A stretch of 64,000 bases of DNA. It comes from Isoetes taiwanensis. Its lineage: Eukaryota; Streptophyta; Lycopodiopsida; Isoetales; Isoetaceae. The notes beneath the pieces were generated by a model. It had not been told where the DNA came from. It searched no databases and worked only from the letters and a program-made list of their open reading frames with translations. The stretch's first letter is position 1. Each line of letters opens with the position of its first letter. A program made the translations under genes and the position numbers. Shown here piece by piece: positions 30,095 through 43,306 of this stretch. The stretch is taken from contig JAJEKV010000002.1 in assembly GCA_021234155.1 (NCBI GenBank), positions 39,485,841 to 39,549,840 on the forward strand, written 5' to 3'.

Positions 30095-31246
30095 TGGGCT
30101 ATCTCGAACTTAGAGATGACGAGAGACAATACGAGAGAATACGAGAGATGAGAGATGGGAGAGATGGGTGAGAGTGGGAAAACCCAACTCTCACCTCGAG
30201 AGATGATTCGCCCCTAACAGCTGTTAGGGGCATTTTCATTGCCCACTAACCAAACAATTAGCCTTAATTTTCGCTGCCTGAAAAAACTGCCCGAAATGTT
30301 TCCCACCGAAAACCAGGGGTGCCATTTCCCCTGCTTCTTGATCTTCAAGGCCGCCCAATTCTTGCTCAGAGTATCCAATTTCTCAAGCAATTAGCCGACA
30401 CGATCCGTATTCATCGATCACGCAGGCATTTGCATTATGTTTTTTGTGCATTCGTTCATTAAGTTCTGATCGTCAATCTCGTTTTATGTCGTCCTTATTC
30501 CCAATCAATTATTTGGATTCAGATGTCTAAGGCCTCTTGATCTGCTTTGCCAGCAACCAGCAAGCCTTTCGTGCCTCCTCGGATTGAAAAAATGGCACCA
30601 AGAAGGACCCGGAAAATGACAGGCCAGATCTCCATGGATGTGCAATTGGAGACTAATTCTGAGCCAATTCCCTCTTCAAGACAGCCAAAAGAAAAGAGAT
30701 CCAAGCGTGTATTCAGCGAAATTCAGGCATCCTCTGATATTGTGAGTGAATCTTTAGAAACCGATTCTGCTTTGGCTATTGTTGTGCATGAGAAGGAAAA
30801 TTCGAAAGTGATAGACACAAAGAATAGGAAGTCCCCTGTGCAAACAGTATCTCTGTAATGCAAATCCGAGTGTCAAAGCCCGAAAAAGCATGGCAATCAT
30901 ACCAAGAATGACCGGATCCATGGTTTAGTGGCCGGAATCGAAAGAATGGGAAGGCAAAACTAGAAATGAATTATCCCACATAGCCCGCCGAACCAAGAAA
31001 AACAGGCTTGAATATCCCACAATTTGGCGCCCGAATTGAACGTTACGATTGAATTATCCCACATTTTCTCTCGTCGGCCGGAATTGATGCACGATCGAAA
31101 AATCCGCAAACATCAAAAAAATGCCAATAACAGAGGTCATAAGCCTCGAGACAATCGTCTCTCCTCTCCTCCCAAAAAAATACATACATTTCGGGGAGGA
31201 ACCGTATGTGACGAGAGATGGATTTTTTTACGAGCATGTGGCCTTA

Positions 31247-31249
<3 letters not shown>
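30092..31249. other. Unassigned region with one short plus-strand ORF
   Basis: 30120-30200 is a degenerate GAGA-rich stretch. A plus ORF with an ATG at 30592 runs to 30858 (about 88 codons, basic start MAPRRTRKMTGQ). It could be a LINE ORF1 start or an exon; no domain was recognised. The remainder has nothing I can name. Confidence 0.35.
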
Positions 31250-31317
<68 letters not shown>

Positions 31318-31598
31318 GAAATGAAATGAAATGTTTGATTAATGTCTATGAGACCATCAGGTCTAGAAGACACACACTTGAATACAATACTATCACTGCC
31401 TATTATCCTCGTATGCGCTCTCCGAAAGAGCAGCATCGAGCCCAATCTCCTCTATCTCATATATATCCAATAGATGTCTATAATTCTTTATAGTTGATTC
31501 CCTTACTCTCATGGCATCTGTTAAGTAGTTGCTTATGCTTACCGCAGGTAAGAAGAAGAAATCTCGTAATGTGACTGTGCATGGTATACCATACTTTG

Positions 31599-31599
<1 letters not shown>
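31250..31599 (-). mobile_element. LINE 3'-end fragment (LINE-D) with (TC)n tail
   Basis: The minus strand encodes the last residues of a LINE ORF2 (LTDAMRVRESTIKNYRHLLD), then a 3' untranslated region with TCTAGACCTGATGGTCTC, then an ATTTC-repeat and (TC)n tail seen as (GA)n at 31250-31314. It is closely related to LINE-E next to it. Confidence 0.7.
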
Positions 31600-32334
<735 letters not shown>

Positions 32335-32469
32335 CCTTTCTAGTCCGTACAGTAGATGGCATGCTATTCAGTTACTATGATATTACCGTCATGCATTTTT
32401 TTCAAGGAACTGATAAAGAAAGAAACCGAAGAACAAAAAAGAAAACCATCGTGATGGCAGTGTAGGGTC

Positions 32470-32890
32470 AAGCTATTGGTAATGGGCAACCCCCATTCAG
32501 GCCCAAAACGCGATGACTATCACCAGATGCAAAGAGAAAAACGAAAGAGAGGGAGGAATGGAAAGAACATCCATCGCAGTGATAGCCTAGTGGCCAAGCC
32601 ATTGGTATGGGCGACCCACACCTAGGCCCAAAACAACTGACTGTCATTAGATGCTAAGAAAAAAAAGGGGGCCCGCCGGGAGGGGGAAGGGGCAGGGGGG
32701 GAGGACCAACAATGGAAATCCCATGGTCCCATGGTGGTCGACTATAGCACCTGTCTATCCTGTAGTGCAAGTTCAACTCCTGCATGTTCTCAAACTATTT
32801 CGAATTGGTATATCAAGTAGTCCTATTCTAGCCTATAAACAAGTGAAGTCATGAGGATTAAAAAAAAAAGGGAAAAAAAAAAGAGAAAAG
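32470..32890 (+). mobile_element. Possible SINE-like unit with internal tandem copy
   Basis: Two related blocks (32470-32535 and 32590-32655) share AAGC.ATTGGTA.TGGGC and GGCCCAAAAC. The second contains TAGCCTAGTGG, which fits a pol III A box; GTTCAACTCC at about 32770 resembles a B box, but the spacing is too long for a simple tRNA. The segment ends in an A-rich tail at 32859-32890. Weak evidence for a tRNA-derived SINE. Confidence 0.3.
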
Positions 32891-34340
32891 AAATGTTCGC
32901 GGTTGCCTCGGCCACAGGCCACCATAATAAATTTCTTGTGGTCCATAAAGCTATAGCTTGCATTGGTCTAGTGAATCTATTATTCTAGTGAAGAAAAGAT
33001 AAAGGGGTTTTGCATATGCCCCAAGGTGAGATGGATTTTGAACCCTAGTGGTAAGTCACCACCACGATGGATAGTGTTTAACATGTTGAAAGCTAGGAGA
33101 ATGACCACGTTGTTATGGGGAACAGAATGGGGGGAGCCATTCTTGCTGCCCCCCGACTTAAAAAACTCAAGAGCGCTATTTAGCAGTGACCGAGTTCTAC
33201 AGGTCATGGGGACAACAAAAATGGTTGTCCCCATTCTATTCTACAATGTCAAGCAAAGGTTACAACGTCAAGCAAAAGTAACCGAATTCTACCGGTTTAT
33301 GCAAGGCGACTTGTCATTCTTTCAAGAATGTCCAGGAAGGATGACCCACTTTGCTTGACATATATCTTGTGTGGTCTCGTGTATTATTATAATATGCATT
33401 TGATTTGATAAATAGGCACATCATCACAACCTACATTGCTCTTTAAATGCCACGTGGCATTTGCATGGGATAAGTTGGCCTTTTCGCCATTTAACAATGT
33501 GTTGAAACGCGTGGTCCAGCAGGATAGAGCGACTGGCTAGCTTAGCCATTATTGATGATAGGCACGCGCCTGGGGAATGGATACATTGCATTGCAAGAGG
33601 TGAAGGCTGTAGAATCAACTCCACTTTTCATAAAGCACTAGAATAGTATAGAAACAATGTCAACTAGAAGCCATAAGAGATTCCATCGAATTATAAGCTA
33701 CTCATGATGCCCATGATAAAGTTTTATAATCAGCATAAATGGGTGAAAAGCAAAGTGATTCTTACAGGTTGCTTTGGAGATTAAAAACAAACAATGATTT
33801 TCATTCCAGTTTGCATTTCATAAATAATACAGTGCACAACTGGTCAAAGTTAGGCATGTGCTTGAGAATATACAAGCTCTAACGTGTATGTATTCTCAGG
33901 CAGATTATCGTATGAACAATATTGATCAGCATGAAATGCTCTGTAATTTTTCTACATCTCCTTACATTGCTGGCTAGGGATGTAATGATATGTCAGGTAC
34001 TATTCATTTTCTGCAACCCAAGGCCAAACTTTGACTCAGTAGGATTAGCTCTGGCCATAAATTATGTAGACCATGTCCTTCCTTCAAGGGCAACACATAT
34101 GGTGTTTTTTTTCTCTGCAAATATGCATCATTTGTTTCTTTCTTAAATAGATGACTGGCATTCAAATGTTTGTGTTCAAGAATAGATGGCCCTCGAATGC
34201 AGCATGTGAAATATGAAAGCTTCCCTTGGGCCTCTAATAGGAAGGGAAGACATACATGTTAGTAGGTATAAGATATAAGTTATGCTCCTAATAAAAATTT
34301 GATTGAATCAATGGGTATTACCTCATGTACAACGTTGCAG
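32891..34340. other. Intergenic DNA downstream of the receptor kinase
   Basis: No recognisable gene. A short degenerate duplication lies near 33240-33290 (CAAGCAAAGGTTACAACG and a following CAAGCAAAAGTAAC). The part next to 34340 should include the receptor-kinase 3' untranslated region. Confidence 0.4.
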
Positions 34341-37300
34341 TTACTGAGAAATGGCGCCTTCTGAAGCTAACTGTTGGCTCTCAATTTCCTTGAGGAATCT
34401 CCCAACCTCCAACATGGTCGGCCGCTTCGAAGGGTCATCTGATGTGCACATGTTGGCAACTTGAAGAAGCTTTAGCATGTGTACCTTCCATGTCGCATTT
34501 GCAATGTCAGGATCAAGAACATCCGCTGCCTCGTCCAATTTGATCTTCTGACGTACCCAGCCAACCAGATTGCCCCCATCAGTGTCCTTGAATTCAGCAC
34601 CAGTAGGCTCCTTGCCAGTCAGTAACTCAAGCAGGATAACACCATAGCTGTAGACATCACCTCTAGTAGTCGACCGCCAGCTGTGGCCATATTCTGGAGG
34701 GATGTATCCAAAGGTTCCAGCAATGTCAGTGCTTACATGGGTCTCATATGCACTAATAAGACGAGCTAACCCAAAGTCTGCCACCCTTGGTTCAAAATCA
34801 ACATCGAGAAGAATATTACTAGCTTTCATGTCCCTATGTATGATATGAGGAACCAGACCATGATGCAGGAAAGCCAAGCCTCTAGCAGAGCCCATGGCAA
34901 TTTTGAAGCGTTTGGGCCAGTCAAGCACCTCTAAAGCATCAGCACGATTTCGAAGCCAGACATCCAGACTGCCATTAACCATATATTCATACACAAGCAG
35001 CTTTTCTTCTCCAAAAGAGCAGTATCCAAGTAAGGGAACTAAATTCCTATGCTTGACCTTCCCCAGGGTTTCCATTTCTGCTAGAAACTCCCTGTTGCCC
35101 TGTGTACGAGCCTGCCCAAGCTTCTTAACTGCCACAATTTTCCCATCTGGAAGAATTGCCTTAAACACTGTACCAAAACCACCATCTCCAACAATATTGG
35201 TCTTGCTGAAATTATTAGTTGCCAGCACGATATCATGAAGAGTCAAGCGGAGAAGAGGTCTCTCAAATGTGGCCACGTTTATGCTCAGTGGTTCTTTCAT
35301 TTTGCTCATCGATAAGGATAAGTGATGATCCTCAGGGTCAGTCAACTTGGTTTTCTCTGTTATCCTGGACATAGTCTCTTGTTTGAGAAAATGGCACCTT
35401 AAAAGAATAAAGATTAAACTGAAGAGCACAACTGTGCTTCCAACAATAATGCCAGTTATAGCTGTAGTTGACATTAGATTTTGCCCTCTGCAATGGACAT
35501 GGAGCACATCACCACAGAGCTCATCATTTTGAGCAAACGCCTCCGATGAGAAATTTCTGCAGCTTCTTGAAATGAATCCAATCAGATGATTACCAGAGAC
35601 ATCGAGAAAACTTAAGTCTGCCAGATCACAAAGTTTGTCAGGAATATTTCCTGTTAGCTGATTCCCAGAAAGGTCCAAATATGTAAGCTGACCAAGGTTT
35701 TGAATCCCCATGGGAATCCTGCCATACAGTCTGTTGTCACTAAGATCCAAGCTTGATAGTCCAGTCAAGTTACCAATATTCTTTGGTATAGTGCCACTCA
35801 GAAGATTATGACTAAGATTGATGCTCTGTATTTGATACATGCTTTGAATAAGAACGTCCGAGATGCAACCATAAAGCTTGTTATTCTGCATATACAAGCC
35901 TACAAGGGATCGGCTCATGAATTCTGGGAACTCACCTGTAAGTTCATTGTCACTGAGGTCCATGTGCGTCAACGATGTGTGGTTCCCAATTGTAACAGGA
36001 ATGGGACCAGACAAGTTGTTTCCTGAAATGTTAAGCTCCACCAAATGGCCCAGGTTACCAAGTTCTGTGGGAATGCTTCCAGATAGTTTGTTCTGAGCCA
36101 GGTTGAGACCCTGAAGGTTGTGAGCATCCCCTATCTCCCAAGGTATCTCTCCACTCAACATATTTCCTGATAGGTCCAACACTGTCAAGTTGGTTAAGTG
36201 CGCAATTCCAGGGGGAATGGTGCCAGAGAGATGGTTCCTATTGAGGAGTAATTCTACGAGCACAGCACAGTTTCCAATCTCCCAAGGAATGCTTCCTGCT
36301 AGTTGGTTCCATGACAGATCAAGAATACCATGATGCTGGATGAAGCTTGAATCGGGGATTGCAATTTGCTGAAAGTCTCTGCAGACCTCTTTAGGAATGG
36401 AGCCTGATAGTTTATTATGGGACAGCACAAGGTAGTCCAGAGATACAAGCTGGCCTATCTCCCTTGGTATGTTCCCTGACAGATTGTTATAGCCAAGATT
36501 CAGCGTTGTAAGCTTTGTGCAGCTACAAATTTCAGGCGGAATATTTCCATGAAAATGATTATGAGAGAGTGTAAGAACAGTAAGATTGGACAGTTTACCC
36601 AACTCTGGAGGAAGTGGGCCTTCTAGCATGTTGTTGTCAAGGACCAAATGTTGAAGACTATGCAAGTTACCAACCAAAGGAGAGAGCTGACCTTCAAAAT
36701 AGTTGCTATTAGCGAAAAACTCCATTAAAGTTTTGGAACTCCATAGCTCCTCTGGCAGCTTCCCACTGAAATTGTTACCACTAATGTCAAGGATTACCAA
36801 TGGTAAGTCAAAAAGATAGCCAGGAAGTGGACCAGTGAGTTGATTAGATGTAAGATCCAACTGAGCCAAACTTGTGCAATTCCAAAACGTATCACCAATG
36901 TCACCTATGAAGAAGTTCTTATTGAGTGTCAATTGGAACAAGGATTGCGCGTTGCAGAGCCCAGAAGGGATGGGTCCAGACAACATATTGGCATCAACAC
37001 CCAAATCTGATAGAGACTTACAATTTCCCAACTCAGGAGGAAGTGTTCCTGTGAAGCTATTTGTACTCAGGAGTATAGAAACAACCTTATTCCATCTTCC
37101 TAACCAGGAGGGCACTGGACCTGAAAGAGAATTTCCCTCAACTGTAAAAGAGACCACATTCTCAAGGTTAGCTAGGCTGCCAGGTAGAGGACCAGAAAGG
37201 TCATTGAAAGCAAGGTCTATAATCTGGAGGCTTTTGCAGTTGCCAAGTGCAGCAGGTATGGAACCATTGACCTGAGAACTTGCCAAACTCAAAGAGATGA

Positions 37301-38363
37301 GAGAACTGAGCTGTCCAAATGACTCAGGGATTGGTCCTATAAAGAGATTATTGGATAGATCCAGCTTTGTGAGCAAGGTGCAGTTTCCAATCTCTGGTGG
37401 TATCAAACCGGAGAGTGCGCTGTTTGCAAAGTAAAGATCTCTAAGCTTATTCAGCTGTCCTATCTCTGAGGGAAGGTTACCTGTAAAACGGTTGATTCCA
37501 AGAGTGAGCTCTTCAATGCTGTGCATATTTGCTATCTGAGGAGGTATAGTGCCAGAGAGAGAGTTGTTACTCAGGTCCAGGGTTTTCAGCAGAGCAAGTT
37601 TAGTAAAATCAAGTGGAAAGCTTCCAGAGAGACCATTATTTGAAAGATCAAGGTTAATGAGGTTTGTTAGATTGCCAAGCTGTGGAGGAATAGCGCCATT
37701 GAAGAGATTATTACTGAGATCTAAGTAGTTTAGGTAAGATAGAGAACCGATTGAAGAGGGGATAGTGCCTGAGAAGGCATTACTGCCCAAATCGAGCTTT
37801 CTGATTTGGGTAAGAGAGGCTATCTCTGTCGGAATGGGGCCTGAAAAGGAATTTTTAGCAAGAACAAGTTCTCTGATACCCACAAGGCTTCCAATGCCAG
37901 AGGAAATATTACCCACAAATGCGTTTGAGCTGAAATCAACATATGCCAGGCTAGGGAGCTTCCAAATATCTTCCGGAATTGGACCAGAAAGAAGATTGTA
38001 GGCAAGGTTAATGTATTCCAAGTGTCTCAACCGTCCAAGCTCTGCAGGTATTTTTCCTATCAACAGATTGCCACTCAGGTCCAGATGCTGCATATACATC
38101 AGGTTTCCAAGCTCCTGAGAAATATTGCCGCTTAGAACAAGGTCTGGCAAAGCAAGCCTTATTACTCTGCTTTGATCATTGCATTCCACTCCGGTGAAGC
38201 TGCATGGTGAAGCAGCATTACTTTTCCAGTCTGAAATATGAGCATCAGACCTTCCATTCAATCCATTTTTGAAGGACAATAAAGCACCAACTTCTAAATT
38301 TTGGCTCGAAATGCATACTGGCAAGAGGATTAGGAGATAGAACAGAGGAAACCTTAGTTTCAT
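34341..38363 (-). CDS. LRR receptor-like kinase, EMS1/MSP1 type
   Basis: 1340 codons in one uninterrupted exon from an ATG at 38363; an in-frame TTG 12 bases upstream is not a credible start. A signal peptide (about 1-20, LFYLLILLPVCIS) is followed by an N-terminal LRR cap (WKSNAASPCSFTGVEC), more than 30 plant-type LRRs, a transmembrane helix at about 968-991 and a kinase domain at about 1050-1330. The glycine loop is GDGGFGTV, the ATP lysine is in VAVKKL (about 1080), the catalytic loop is HRDMKASNILLD (RD kinase), and DFG is followed by GTFGYIPPEYG. The juxtamembrane FERPLLRLTLHDIVLATNNF and the kinase wording match EMS1, which binds TPD1-type peptides with SERK co-receptors in anther cell fate of flowering plants. 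The closest orthologue is not decided. Confidence 0.95.
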   Translation of the reverse strand: MKLRFPLFYLLILLPVCISSQNLEVGALLSFKNGLNGRSDAHISDWKSNAASPCSFTGVECNDQSRVIRLALPDLVLSGNISQELGNLMYMQHLDLSGNLLIGKIPAELGRLRHLEYINLAYNLLSGPIPEDIWKLPSLAYVDFSSNAFVGNISSGIGSLVGIRELVLAKNSFSGPIPTEIASLTQIRKLDLGSNAFSGTIPSSIGSLSYLNYLDLSNNLFNGAIPPQLGNLTNLINLDLSNNGLSGSFPLDFTKLALLKTLDLSNNSLSGTIPPQIANMHSIEELTLGINRFTGNLPSEIGQLNKLRDLYFANSALSGLIPPEIGNCTLLTKLDLSNNLFIGPIPESFGQLSSLISLSLASSQVNGSIPAALGNCKSLQIIDLAFNDLSGPLPGSLANLENVVSFTVEGNSLSGPVPSWLGRWNKVVSILLSTNSFTGTLPPELGNCKSLSDLGVDANMLSGPIPSGLCNAQSLFQLTLNKNFFIGDIGDTFWNCTSLAQLDLTSNQLTGPLPGYLFDLPLVILDISGNNFSGKLPEELWSSKTLMEFFANSNYFEGQLSPLVGNLHSLQHLVLDNNMLEGPLPPELGKLSNLTVLTLSHNHFHGNIPPEICSCTKLTTLNLGYNNLSGNIPREIGQLVSLDYLVLSHNKLSGSIPKEVCRDFQQIAIPDSSFIQHHGILDLSWNQLAGSIPWEIGNCAVLVELLLNRNHLSGTIPPGIAHLTNLTVLDLSGNMLSGEIPWEIGDAHNLQGLNLAQNKLSGSIPTELGNLGHLVELNISGNNLSGPIPVTIGNHTSLTHMDLSDNELTGEFPEFMSRSLVGLYMQNNKLYGCISDVLIQSMYQIQSINLSHNLLSGTIPKNIGNLTGLSSLDLSDNRLYGRIPMGIQNLGQLTYLDLSGNQLTGNIPDKLCDLADLSFLDVSGNHLIGFISRSCRNFSSEAFAQNDELCGDVLHVHCRGQNLMSTTAITGIIVGSTVVLFSLIFILLRCHFLKQETMSRITEKTKLTDPEDHHLSLSMSKMKEPLSINVATFERPLLRLTLHDIVLATNNFSKTNIVGDGGFGTVFKAILPDGKIVAVKKLGQARTQGNREFLAEMETLGKVKHRNLVPLLGYCSFGEEKLLVYEYMVNGSLDVWLRNRADALEVLDWPKRFKIAMGSARGLAFLHHGLVPHIIHRDMKASNILLDVDFEPRVADFGLARLISAYETHVSTDIAGTFGYIPPEYGHSWRSTTRGDVYSYGVILLELLTGKEPTGAEFKDTDGGNLVGWVRQKIKLDEAADVLDPDIANATWKVHMLKLLQVANMCTSDDPSKRPTMLEVGRFLKEIESQQLASEGAISQ

Positions 38364-38745
38364 ATTGGCTGCCAATGATCGCCCGCTTGATCCAGTTCTA
38401 CAGCCCTACAAACAATACGCATGCATTCAGTTAGCACCCTGCAAAGCCAAACCAAAACAGAGCAAAGCAAAATAAGAGAAACGTACCTCAAACAACGGCT
38501 CAAATGTCCGTTCTTCAGTAACACAGAGCATTCTCAACCCATTGCCGGAATGAACAAAAGCAAGTTCTTAAGCTCAAAGCCTCCACCAAAAACCAAAAAC
38601 AGAGATGGGTTTTGTCGTGATAGCTTTTTGCATCACTTATTTCAACGCTTTGGAGGGATTATGATCCCATTGGACGGTATGGACGAAGTAGATAGATCAG
38701 ATGCCATATCCAGCCAAGAATACTCTGCCAAATAAGTCAATATGA
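38364..38745 (-). promoter_or_regulatory. Upstream region of the receptor kinase
   Basis: 5' leader and promoter candidate. Minus-strand TTTGCAG and TTTGTAG sites just upstream of the ATG could be intron acceptors of a leader intron; I cannot confirm this. No TATA box stands out. Confidence 0.3.
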
Positions 38746-41683
38746 CAACCCAAATCGATGATCTTGAAGAGACTGTTACGCAAGTAGCTCATGATGCAAA
38801 TGAAATGGGATTATTACACCGCCCCCTACGACTGGGTAACAAAATGAAATCAAAAAATACAGGCTTGTAATAATTTGAGATTTGGGTGTTAGATTAAGCA
38901 AGAGGGTCTACTATATTTTTGTTTTTGGATTGATCCGGAATGCAGGGTTAACTGCAGATGGGTGCTTCTTATGTGCAGAGCAGAGAGTACAGTGGAGGCT
39001 CTTTTCCTGAAAAATGGACTCCATGAATGTCTACTTGTGTTGCAGCCTTTTGCACCTGTACCTAGGCTGCCCATTTATTTGGGCTTAAATGGGGGCTTAG
39101 CTACATCCAAGTGTTCGGCTTTAGAGCGTGCCTTTTCAAGTCCTTTTCTTTTCCGGCCCTATCCCTAGCAGCGCAGCCCCTTAGCCCCTGCCATTTTTAT
39201 CCTTGATCTTGGGGAACATTTCTTGACACTGACCTTGTAGACATGTATTGCCTGATTTTCTTTTTTTAAATGTTATTTTGATTCTAGACACCTTTTCTAG
39301 TCTCCCAATTATTGGCGTTTTCCATGCCTCCTTGGAGAACTCCAGTTCTAGAAACCTTTGCTTATAGAACCAATGTGCATACTTCTCATGAATCATCACC
39401 CTCTAAATGTTAACAATATAGCACATTCTAAGAGGGATTTAGTGATACTCAAACTGGTTTAGCTGAATACTATGACACAATCCTAGCATGATCACAACCC
39501 AAATAGATTATCTCTATATTAATTGCGAAAACAAGCTCGAAAACACCATGGGTTTTTTGGATGCTTTTAGAAGGTGAAATGTGCTAATGAAGCATTTTAT
39601 TTTTCGTCGCCACAACTTGATGTTGTCACTTAAAGTGTAACAATGCCTCGGTGCATTTTTTCATCACTAAATGTTCGTTGTTGTCTGTAGTTACCCAAGT
39701 TCGCAATGTGCCAGCTTGCAAAATGTTATCCCATTGAAAGGTATTATTGGCAAATAATTTGATCACGTAAGTAGTCAAGGGTTTTTTAAATTTCACTTAT
39801 ATGTGTTATTTGCTAAAGAACAAAGCTTAATAGTTAATGAACTAAACTCTCCAAAACCCTACATCATTAAGGTAAGGCTATCAATCTGGCCGAGGATGAT
39901 AATTTAAAAACGTAGGCCACATATTTTTTGTTATCAACAGCGGCAAAGACCAATAACCATCTTATCAGGCTTATATGGGTGGAATAGTACTAATAACTAG
40001 TTATCAGTAATGAATGCTTCACCAGTACTGACTGCACCAATAATGATAACCAAAAAACAAGGACTCCCCCTCTACACACAAGAGTTTGATAAGGAACAAA
40101 AGCAAATTTAAAAAGACCCATGGAGCATAGCTACTCGAAAAGGGAACGGGAACGGGAACTTGGACCCAAAATTCGGAACAAGAACGGGAACGGAACGGGA
40201 TATTTATTCGAGGGATCCTTTGAGTATACTCGAGGTATATTCCCTTTTCTACTGGGAACTAAAATGGGAACTTATGGAACCCTGGACCCTCGAGAACGGA
40301 GTTGGGAACGAGAACGAAGTTGGGCACTTGGTTCCTGGTAGCTATGCCATGGAGCTACTAAAACCATTTTACTAGTTGCTATTACAAGGTGCTACATAGT
40401 GAATTGTTATATATTGTCTTTCTCATTTTTTTTTTTTTTTTTTTGGGGGATTGGGTAGGTTTGATTGTAGAGTTACAGGTTGAACTCTATTGAATTAATA
40501 TGCGTACTACATTCTGTTGAATTGATATATATAACAAGAATTTAGCACTGGCGGAGCCAGCGCCTTGTACACCCTTAGGAGTTCAATTCAAGTATGAGAT
40601 TGGGCCATTGCATTGTTAATATGGTGTAGCAATGTGTTTTAAGTTTGGGTCAGATCTGTGTGGTCACTTTACTTAGTGACATTTCTATCTATGGGGTTGC
40701 TTAGCATGGTATGTAAGAGGTTGATAATTGCATAAGCTTAAATGGACTTAGATACGTGTAAATGTTTGCAGATTCTCTAGCTCATAGCGTCTGTAAGAGT
40801 TTGCACATCCCTTAGTTCATAGCTAGGAATATACCTAGTTTAATTTTGCCATTAGAGAAGATGAGTTATGAATGGCCCATTATCTACACCAATGGTGAAT
40901 AGGCAAAATATATTTGCGTTTCATTAAGATATTTTTTGGTTAGATTCAAGAGATGCTTATCCACAACCATGAGCTTGAATTTCAATATCAATATTCATGA
41001 TTTTGTCCTTTTCTCAAGCAAATTGAGGCATGTAGAAAATGTTGAAATCTAGTGGTAGATCCTAACCCATGAACGTGTTTAGCTTGCCTTTGAGCACCAT
41101 AAGCAGAAAATCTGAGATTTCAAAATTAGATCAGCAGATTTAGTAACGATCTGATTTCAACATTTTCTAGATTTGTCAGGTTCACTTCTCTGTTCTGCCG
41201 ATCTAGTACCAATTCTTCATAATGCTGTTGTACTTAAATGTGGGTTATTAAGAATTATTCTTTGGAGAAGAAGACCCACAAATCCAAAGCAACATTTGAT
41301 GAAGATGAAGACCATGCAATCATGTATGGAAGCTGCTGCTGTGAAGATTCAAGAAAAGGTGCTCCTCTCTGCTCTATTTAGAGCAAGAAGCCCAAGAGTA
41401 GGGTTGGATACACAAGAAGGATACCTGGTGCAGAATTGCAGTCAATCAGGACTGTAGAACAAGGGGGAGCAGCCCAAGGCTCCTATCAACCTTGATGCTT
41501 GTTGGATGCAAGATCATGGGGGAGTGTTGGAGAGAATGATCTGGCATCCAACAAGGATGCTGATCTGGAGGTGCCAGTAGAGAATCCATGATCTCCTACT
41601 ACTCTGCATTTAGACAATAGGAGCATTAACAACTCACTTCAAGAATATGAATCATTTCCAAATTCCCTTAAAGATCAAACTTG
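38746..41683. other. Intergenic DNA
   Basis: No gene recognised. 40130-40330 is rich in GGGAACGGGAAC-like words and their variants, an old low-complexity repeat. A T-run lies at 40428-40444. Around 41515-41535, ATGGGGGAG followed by TGTTGGAG looks like a polypurine tract and LTR start on the plus strand, probably a remnant of a copia element. Confidence 0.4.
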
Positions 41684-41695
41684 GCTCTGATACCA
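41684..41695 (-). promoter_or_regulatory. Primer binding site of an orphan LTR element
   Basis: The minus strand reads TGGTATCAGAGC next to an LTR-like terminus (TGTGTGTAAACCC on the plus strand at 41698). Internal coding regions are absent below it. Confidence 0.6.
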
Positions 41696-41697
41696 AC

Positions 41698-42690
41698 TGT
41701 GTGTAAACCCAGGTTCCAATCTTCGTGTCAAACGTACAATTCGCCTAAATCATTAACTTTAGAATTACTCATGTTTATCTTAGTTACAACGATTCAAAGC
41801 CATTCTGTATTGTAATTTTCATGATGCTGCCATACCTTCTGCCAGGATCTGCCCATATCTTCTGCCAAGACTTGCGGTATGCATCACTCTTGCCCTTCAA
41901 TACTCTTTAAACCATTTGGTGCCTCTTTATGTTTTTCTTTAGGTTATAATTTATTTATCAAAAGTGTTAATAAAAGGTAACAAAACAAGCCAACAAAAAC
42001 ACAGACCAACAAAAGCAGCGAAACACTTCCGGAAACTGCATCGATCCACCTTCTTGGGCCATTTAACAAGCAAAACGGCAACTCCAAGGCCAAAATTGGC
42101 CCTTCTCAGCCAAATCCGACCTGTTTCTGCGGGATTTGGATCCGCTTTGAGGCAGTTGGATCACCTTCCAATGTTACAGAATGATCATGCCGACCTCTGA
42201 TTTTACCAAATTAGCTCTTGATTCCTTCAATTGGGCCTCTTAGCAAGCCAAATCAATATGTTCCTGGTCATTCCCAGTGATTTCCTGTTAGAGCCTGAAC
42301 TCTAACCTTGCAAGAAGGATGAAAAACCCAACAATCCAAGCTCAATCTATCAGATCAAGGCAATGCACAACACAAAGAATCATCATCTCCATAGCTAGAT
42401 CAAGCAAAATCCTCACTCTCAATACACCGTCTCTCTCTCTTCTCTCTCTGCTCAGATAATATAGTGATGATGCCCACAATACATACGTGCAAATTCCTGC
42501 ACGCGTGCATGTGCGTATCTCCCTCTATATACGGTATACTATCTCCTATACCACCTCAATAGTGGTGAGTGTGGTGAGTGGTGATGAATGTGGTGAGTGG
42601 TGACGAGTGTGGTGATGAGTGTGATGAGTGGTGACAAGTGTGGTGAGTGGTGATGAATGTGGTGAGTGGTGAGTGGTGATCACCCCAACA
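41698..42690 (-). repeat. Orphan 5' LTR (about 1 kb)
   Basis: The minus-strand boundaries TGTTGGGGTGATCACC at 42690 and GGGTTTACACACA at 41698 give TG...CA ends, and the lower end is followed by an iMet primer site. TATATAGAG near 42530 is a plausible TATA box. The rest of the element was not found in the expected direction, so it is truncated or rearranged. Confidence 0.5.
42562..42681. repeat. GTGGTGAGTGGTGA-type minisatellite
   Basis: About eight imperfect units of 13-18 bases built from GTGGTGA and GAGTGGTGAT words. It lies just inside the start of the orphan LTR, in what would be its U3. Confidence 0.85.
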
Positions 42691-43306
42691 TTTCCATATC
42701 CAACTAACGATTCTGTTGCTGTGAAAATGGCCCATAATATCTCAATTAGATCCCTATTGATCAATTTCGACCTACTTCCATATGAATCTGAGCACTGCCT
42801 GATAGCTCCAAAAATAGTTCCTCCAAGAATAGTTTCCTGAAATCCTTGATTCTAACCAAAACGTCCCTTTTACATGTAATTCTTCATGTCTCTGCATGTT
42901 TTCCTTTGAATAACTAACTTCGGCCTTGCAAATCTCTGCAAAAGGTTAGTATCCACCTCTAATGCGGTAAATTGACCCATCTGACTATTCTCGAGTTGCT
43001 CCAGGAAACATCTCTATTAATCCTGGAATACATGCAGATTCAATTTTGCTCTATCAAAGCATCAACAATTCTCATCATAGATAATACACAGTGAATCCTT
43101 TACCCAAAGCATGTATCTAATGGTTCATAGTATATATGTTATAACTCACTTGAATCAAGCCATATGTGAAAACTTCACTCTTATAGAATAGATCGATTAG
43201 AAAGTTCTTGATGCGATTTGCCAAAATAGTGTTCGAATCTTTTGATCCTTATAGTAGGTATCTCCAAAAAGCTTCTAAAATCCCTTTCTCAATCTGCCTT
43301 TTTAAT

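Noticed and set aside
32470-32790. tRNA gene from A-box- and B-box-like words
   Set aside because: The boxes are about 180 bp apart and no cloverleaf can be drawn; at most a SINE remnant.
38364-38375. Upstream start of the receptor kinase at 38375
   Set aside because: The codon there is TTG; the first ATG is at 38363 and directly precedes a good signal peptide.
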